Shown here one piece after another: positions 24,495 through 26,491 of a stretch of 26,491 bases of DNA; positions within the stretch are counted from its first letter, which is position 1; every line of letters starts with the position of its first letter. Source of the stretch: Deltaproteobacteria bacterium. GTDB lineage: Bacteria; Desulfobacterota; Desulfobulbia; Desulfobulbales; Desulfobulbaceae. A program made the translations under genes and the position numbers. The stretch is from positions 1 through 26,491 of the forward strand of contig JAJRVA010000021.1 of NCBI GenBank assembly GCA_024277485.1, given 5' to 3'. The notes under the pieces are model-generated. The model did no database searches, had not been told where the DNA came from, and saw only the letters and a program-made list of their open reading frames with translations.

Positions 24495-25562
24495 TTATTC
24501 CGCTCTGGCCATCTGGATCTCCGGCTCTCTGGGAGCAGAGCAGGCGGCAGGAGGGATCCCGCGCAACACTTTATTTTCAAGAAGTTTCCTGTCTGCCCGG
24601 CACAGTAAACTTTCCGTGGTGTCACCGATTCTGAATTCGGCAATCCCGCTGGTGAATGCAATGGTGCCCTCCAGTGCATCTCTCAGGCGTTTTTCCGTGA
24701 GCAGCGCCTGGTCAATTGCGCAGTTATCCAAGAGGAGGATAAATTCATCGCCGCCCCACCGGGCGGAAACATCAGAAGATCTCAAGACGTCACGGATGCA
24801 TTGAGCCGTGAACTGCAGAATACGGTCGCCCTCCTGGTGCCCGAGGGTGTCGTTGACAGACTTGAACTGGTCAAGATCAATAATCATCAGGGAAAGCGCG
24901 TGGTGGTAGCGCCGGGCAAAGTTTAACTTCAACTCGAACATGGCGTCCCAGGTATGGCGGTTATACGCCCCTGTCAGCTTGTCCGTGGTGGCAAGCTGAT
25001 GAAGACGCCGTACAAGCAGGTTGACGACAACGCCGGCAGTTACGCAACAGCCGACCAACAGGGACAGGATCAAAATCCAGCCGGACCACTGGTAATGCAC
25101 GGCAATGAGCGCAAAGCATGTACCGATGATTGCAACAACCCCCAGGCTTGCCGCCAGGCTGAAAAAATGAAAGGCATGCAGGGAGGTCAGGATATAAATC
25201 ATGCTGATTGCCGGGGACAGGTCGGATTTACCGGCTGCCAGCAGGCCGGCTGTTGTCAGGCCCACGGCAAGGATCATATGAAAGATTGCAACCGTCAATG
25301 GGAACCTGTTCCTGTTCAGGTAGAAAACTCCTCCTGTCAGCATGGCTACAGACGCTGTAACAAGACCCAGCTGAAGATCGAACTCGGGCCAGACCGGCAG
25401 AAAGAACAGACCGGCAAAGGAGGTGAACCCGATTATACCGTAGATAGCTGCCGAGGTAATGGCCATCTCATGCAGGGTCTCCTGCAAATGGATGCGACGT
25501 TCAGCCTGCAGGAGCAACAGAAGCAAATGGTGGGGTATCACGGATGAAGATGCGTTTTTCAT
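24495..25562 (-). CDS. Membrane diguanylate cyclase (GGDEF)
   Basis: 355 residues. The N-terminal half has about six hydrophobic segments (roughly residues 37-55, 66-81, 90-110, 117-136, 138-157 and 161-183), an unassigned membrane sensor type. It is joined by a short helix (VRRLHQLATTDKLTGAYNR) to a GGDEF domain. The active-site loop RWGGDEF (GGDEF at 270-274), the metal-binding D231 in LDQFKSVND, and the inhibitory I-site RSSD at 261-264, five residues before GGDEF, are intact. It should make c-di-GMP from two GTP and be feedback-inhibited. There is no EAL domain. ATG 25562 has no clear ribosome binding site; the Met at residue 33 is an alternative. A c-di-GMP receptor (PilZ) is encoded elsewhere in the window. 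Confidence 0.93.
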   Translation of the reverse strand: MKNASSSVIPHHLLLLLLQAERRIHLQETLHEMAITSAAIYGIIGFTSFAGLFFLPVWPEFDLQLGLVTASVAMLTGGVFYLNRNRFPLTVAIFHMILAVGLTTAGLLAAGKSDLSPAISMIYILTSLHAFHFFSLAASLGVVAIIGTCFALIAVHYQWSGWILILSLLVGCCVTAGVVVNLLVRRLHQLATTDKLTGAYNRHTWDAMFELKLNFARRYHHALSLMIIDLDQFKSVNDTLGHQEGDRILQFTAQCIRDVLRSSDVSARWGGDEFILLLDNCAIDQALLTEKRLRDALEGTIAFTSGIAEFRIGDTTESLLCRADRKLLENKVLRGIPPAACSAPREPEIQMARAE

Positions 25563-25703
25563 CGGTTCAGAGCCTAAGACAGTGCGTCAGCCGCATTGTC
25601 AGTTGATTTTTCTTCCTTATATGGTTACCGGCAATAATCATTCGATGTTAATGCAATCAAAACTTTAGCATCTGCACGGGCAAATGTCAAAAACATTATA
25701 ACC

Positions 25704-26491
25704 ATGCTTCATACTGTCACCATAGAAAAATCATACCCGGCGGTGTGGGTCTTGGAAGACTCGACGACGGCATGGTTATACTGACAAAACATGTCGTCCC
25801 CGGCGAAAGAGTCCTTGTCAGGGAAACCAAAAAACGCCGGGGATACCTGGAAGCCCTGCCGGTCGAAATTCGGGCCGCCTCACCTGATCGTACTCACCCT
25901 CCATGCCCGTATTTCGGCAAATGCGGTGGATGCAGCTTCCAACACATATGCGATTCCGCCCAGCTGCAGATAAAAACCGACATGCTGAAAGAGTCTCTGA
26001 CGCGTGCGCACATCGACATTGACCATGGTATACTGCAGGACATTATCCCCTCTCCCCGGACGTTTCATTACCGTTTTCGCATCCGCCTCCAGGTGGCTCC
26101 GGATGGCAGGACAGGTTTTTACCAGCCTGCAAGCAACACCCTGGTGGAAGTTGCCGGATGCCTGGTTGCGAATGAACACATCAACAGAGCTTTTCAGAAA
26201 ATGACCGGTTCCGGACTGTTCAGGAAAATCGCGGCAGACCTGGGTGAAATTGAACTTCTCAAGGGAACTGCCCGGTTCGACGTTGTGGTGCTTGATCCGC
26301 CCCGGCAGGGGTTGGGCAAATCAACACAACTGCTTGCTGACCTGAAGCCGCAAAGTATAATCTACATATCCTGCGACCCGGCCACGCTTGCCCGGGACCT
26401 GAAGGCACTTGTCACCAGGGGATACAGGCTCTCCGCTCTTACACCTGTTGACATGTTTCCACAGACGCATCATATTGAATCGGTTGCACAC
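25704..26491 (+). pseudogene. Broken RlmD/RumA-like 23S rRNA (uracil-5-)-methyltransferase, runs off the window end
   Basis: Reading starts at ATG 25704 (MLHTVTIEK), but the homologous frame continues one base out: after GAAAAA at 25725-25730 the frame must shift to read IIPGGVGLGRLDDGM. From there the frame is open to the window end. It shows a TRAM domain, the 4Fe-4S motif PPCPYFGKCGGC (C-x5-C-x2-C) with the fourth Cys in EVAGCLV, FHYRFRIRLQVA, and then jumps at about 26261-26275 from LGEIELLKG directly to ARFDVVVLDPPRQG and YISCDPATLARD (catalytic Cys) and MFPQTHHIE. The segment that normally lies between, with the SAM-binding motif (DLFCGMGNF in E. coli RlmD), is absent, roughly 150 residues. 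With no SAM site it cannot methylate; a pseudogene is the simplest reading. In-frame GTG 25745 and ATG 25772 would lose part of TRAM. Confidence 0.75.

Overview
The window reads as a chromosomal segment of a Gram-negative, moderately GC-rich bacterium. The style of the proteins (MJ0042-type zinc ribbon, PilZ and GGDEF signalling, NtrC-type regulator, HME-type RND efflux) and the dispersed GGGGACACAATACC-type hairpin suggest a Desulfobacterota (former Deltaproteobacteria) member, perhaps near Desulfobulbales. This taxonomic guess is inference; no marker gene for phylogeny was compared.

Layout. (1) 2-2314, + strand: the 3' end of a CheA-type chemotaxis kinase, a ParA-like ATPase with an N-terminal four-cysteine zinc ribbon, and a PilZ protein, packed as one operon. 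This looks like a chemosensory module that includes its own positioning ATPase and a c-di-GMP receptor. (2) 2455-2531: tRNA-Arg(CCG), followed by about 480 bp without a convincing gene. (3) 3013-9817: a copper/silver export operon: small Met-rich YtkA/FixH-like periplasmic protein, CusC outer-membrane channel, CusB adaptor carrying both an N-terminal metal-binding segment and a C-terminal CusF domain, and the CusA RND pump. A perfect 15-bp hairpin lies between cusB and cusA. (4) 10007-13252: a large AsmA/DUF748 inner-membrane-anchored protein. (5) 13339-13395: a perfect 26-bp-stem hairpin, REP-like. (6) 13446-16991: DEAD-box RNA helicase, MORN-repeat lipoprotein, GSCFA protein and hotdog acyl-CoA thioesterase, closely spaced on the + strand.

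From 17034 the main strand switches to minus: a decayed ELWxxDGT-repeat gene remnant, trpS, a strong terminator, dnaK and grpE (heat-shock chaperone pair, no CIRCE seen), a PLP aminotransferase, an orphan NtrC/AtoC-type sigma-54 activator, and a membrane diguanylate cyclase with intact active and inhibitory sites. The window ends in a + strand RlmD/RumA-like 23S rRNA uracil methyltransferase gene. It appears broken twice: a one-base frame shift near the 5' end and an in-frame loss of the SAM-binding core.

Functional links. The CheA-ParA-PilZ cluster and the diguanylate cyclase share c-di-GMP as a theme. The Cus genes form a complete periplasm-to-outside Cu(I)/Ag(I) route in which metal ligands can be assigned residue by residue. 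The MORN-GSCFA-thioesterase group is the least understood block. I did not find CRISPR arrays, intact insertion sequences or prophage genes.
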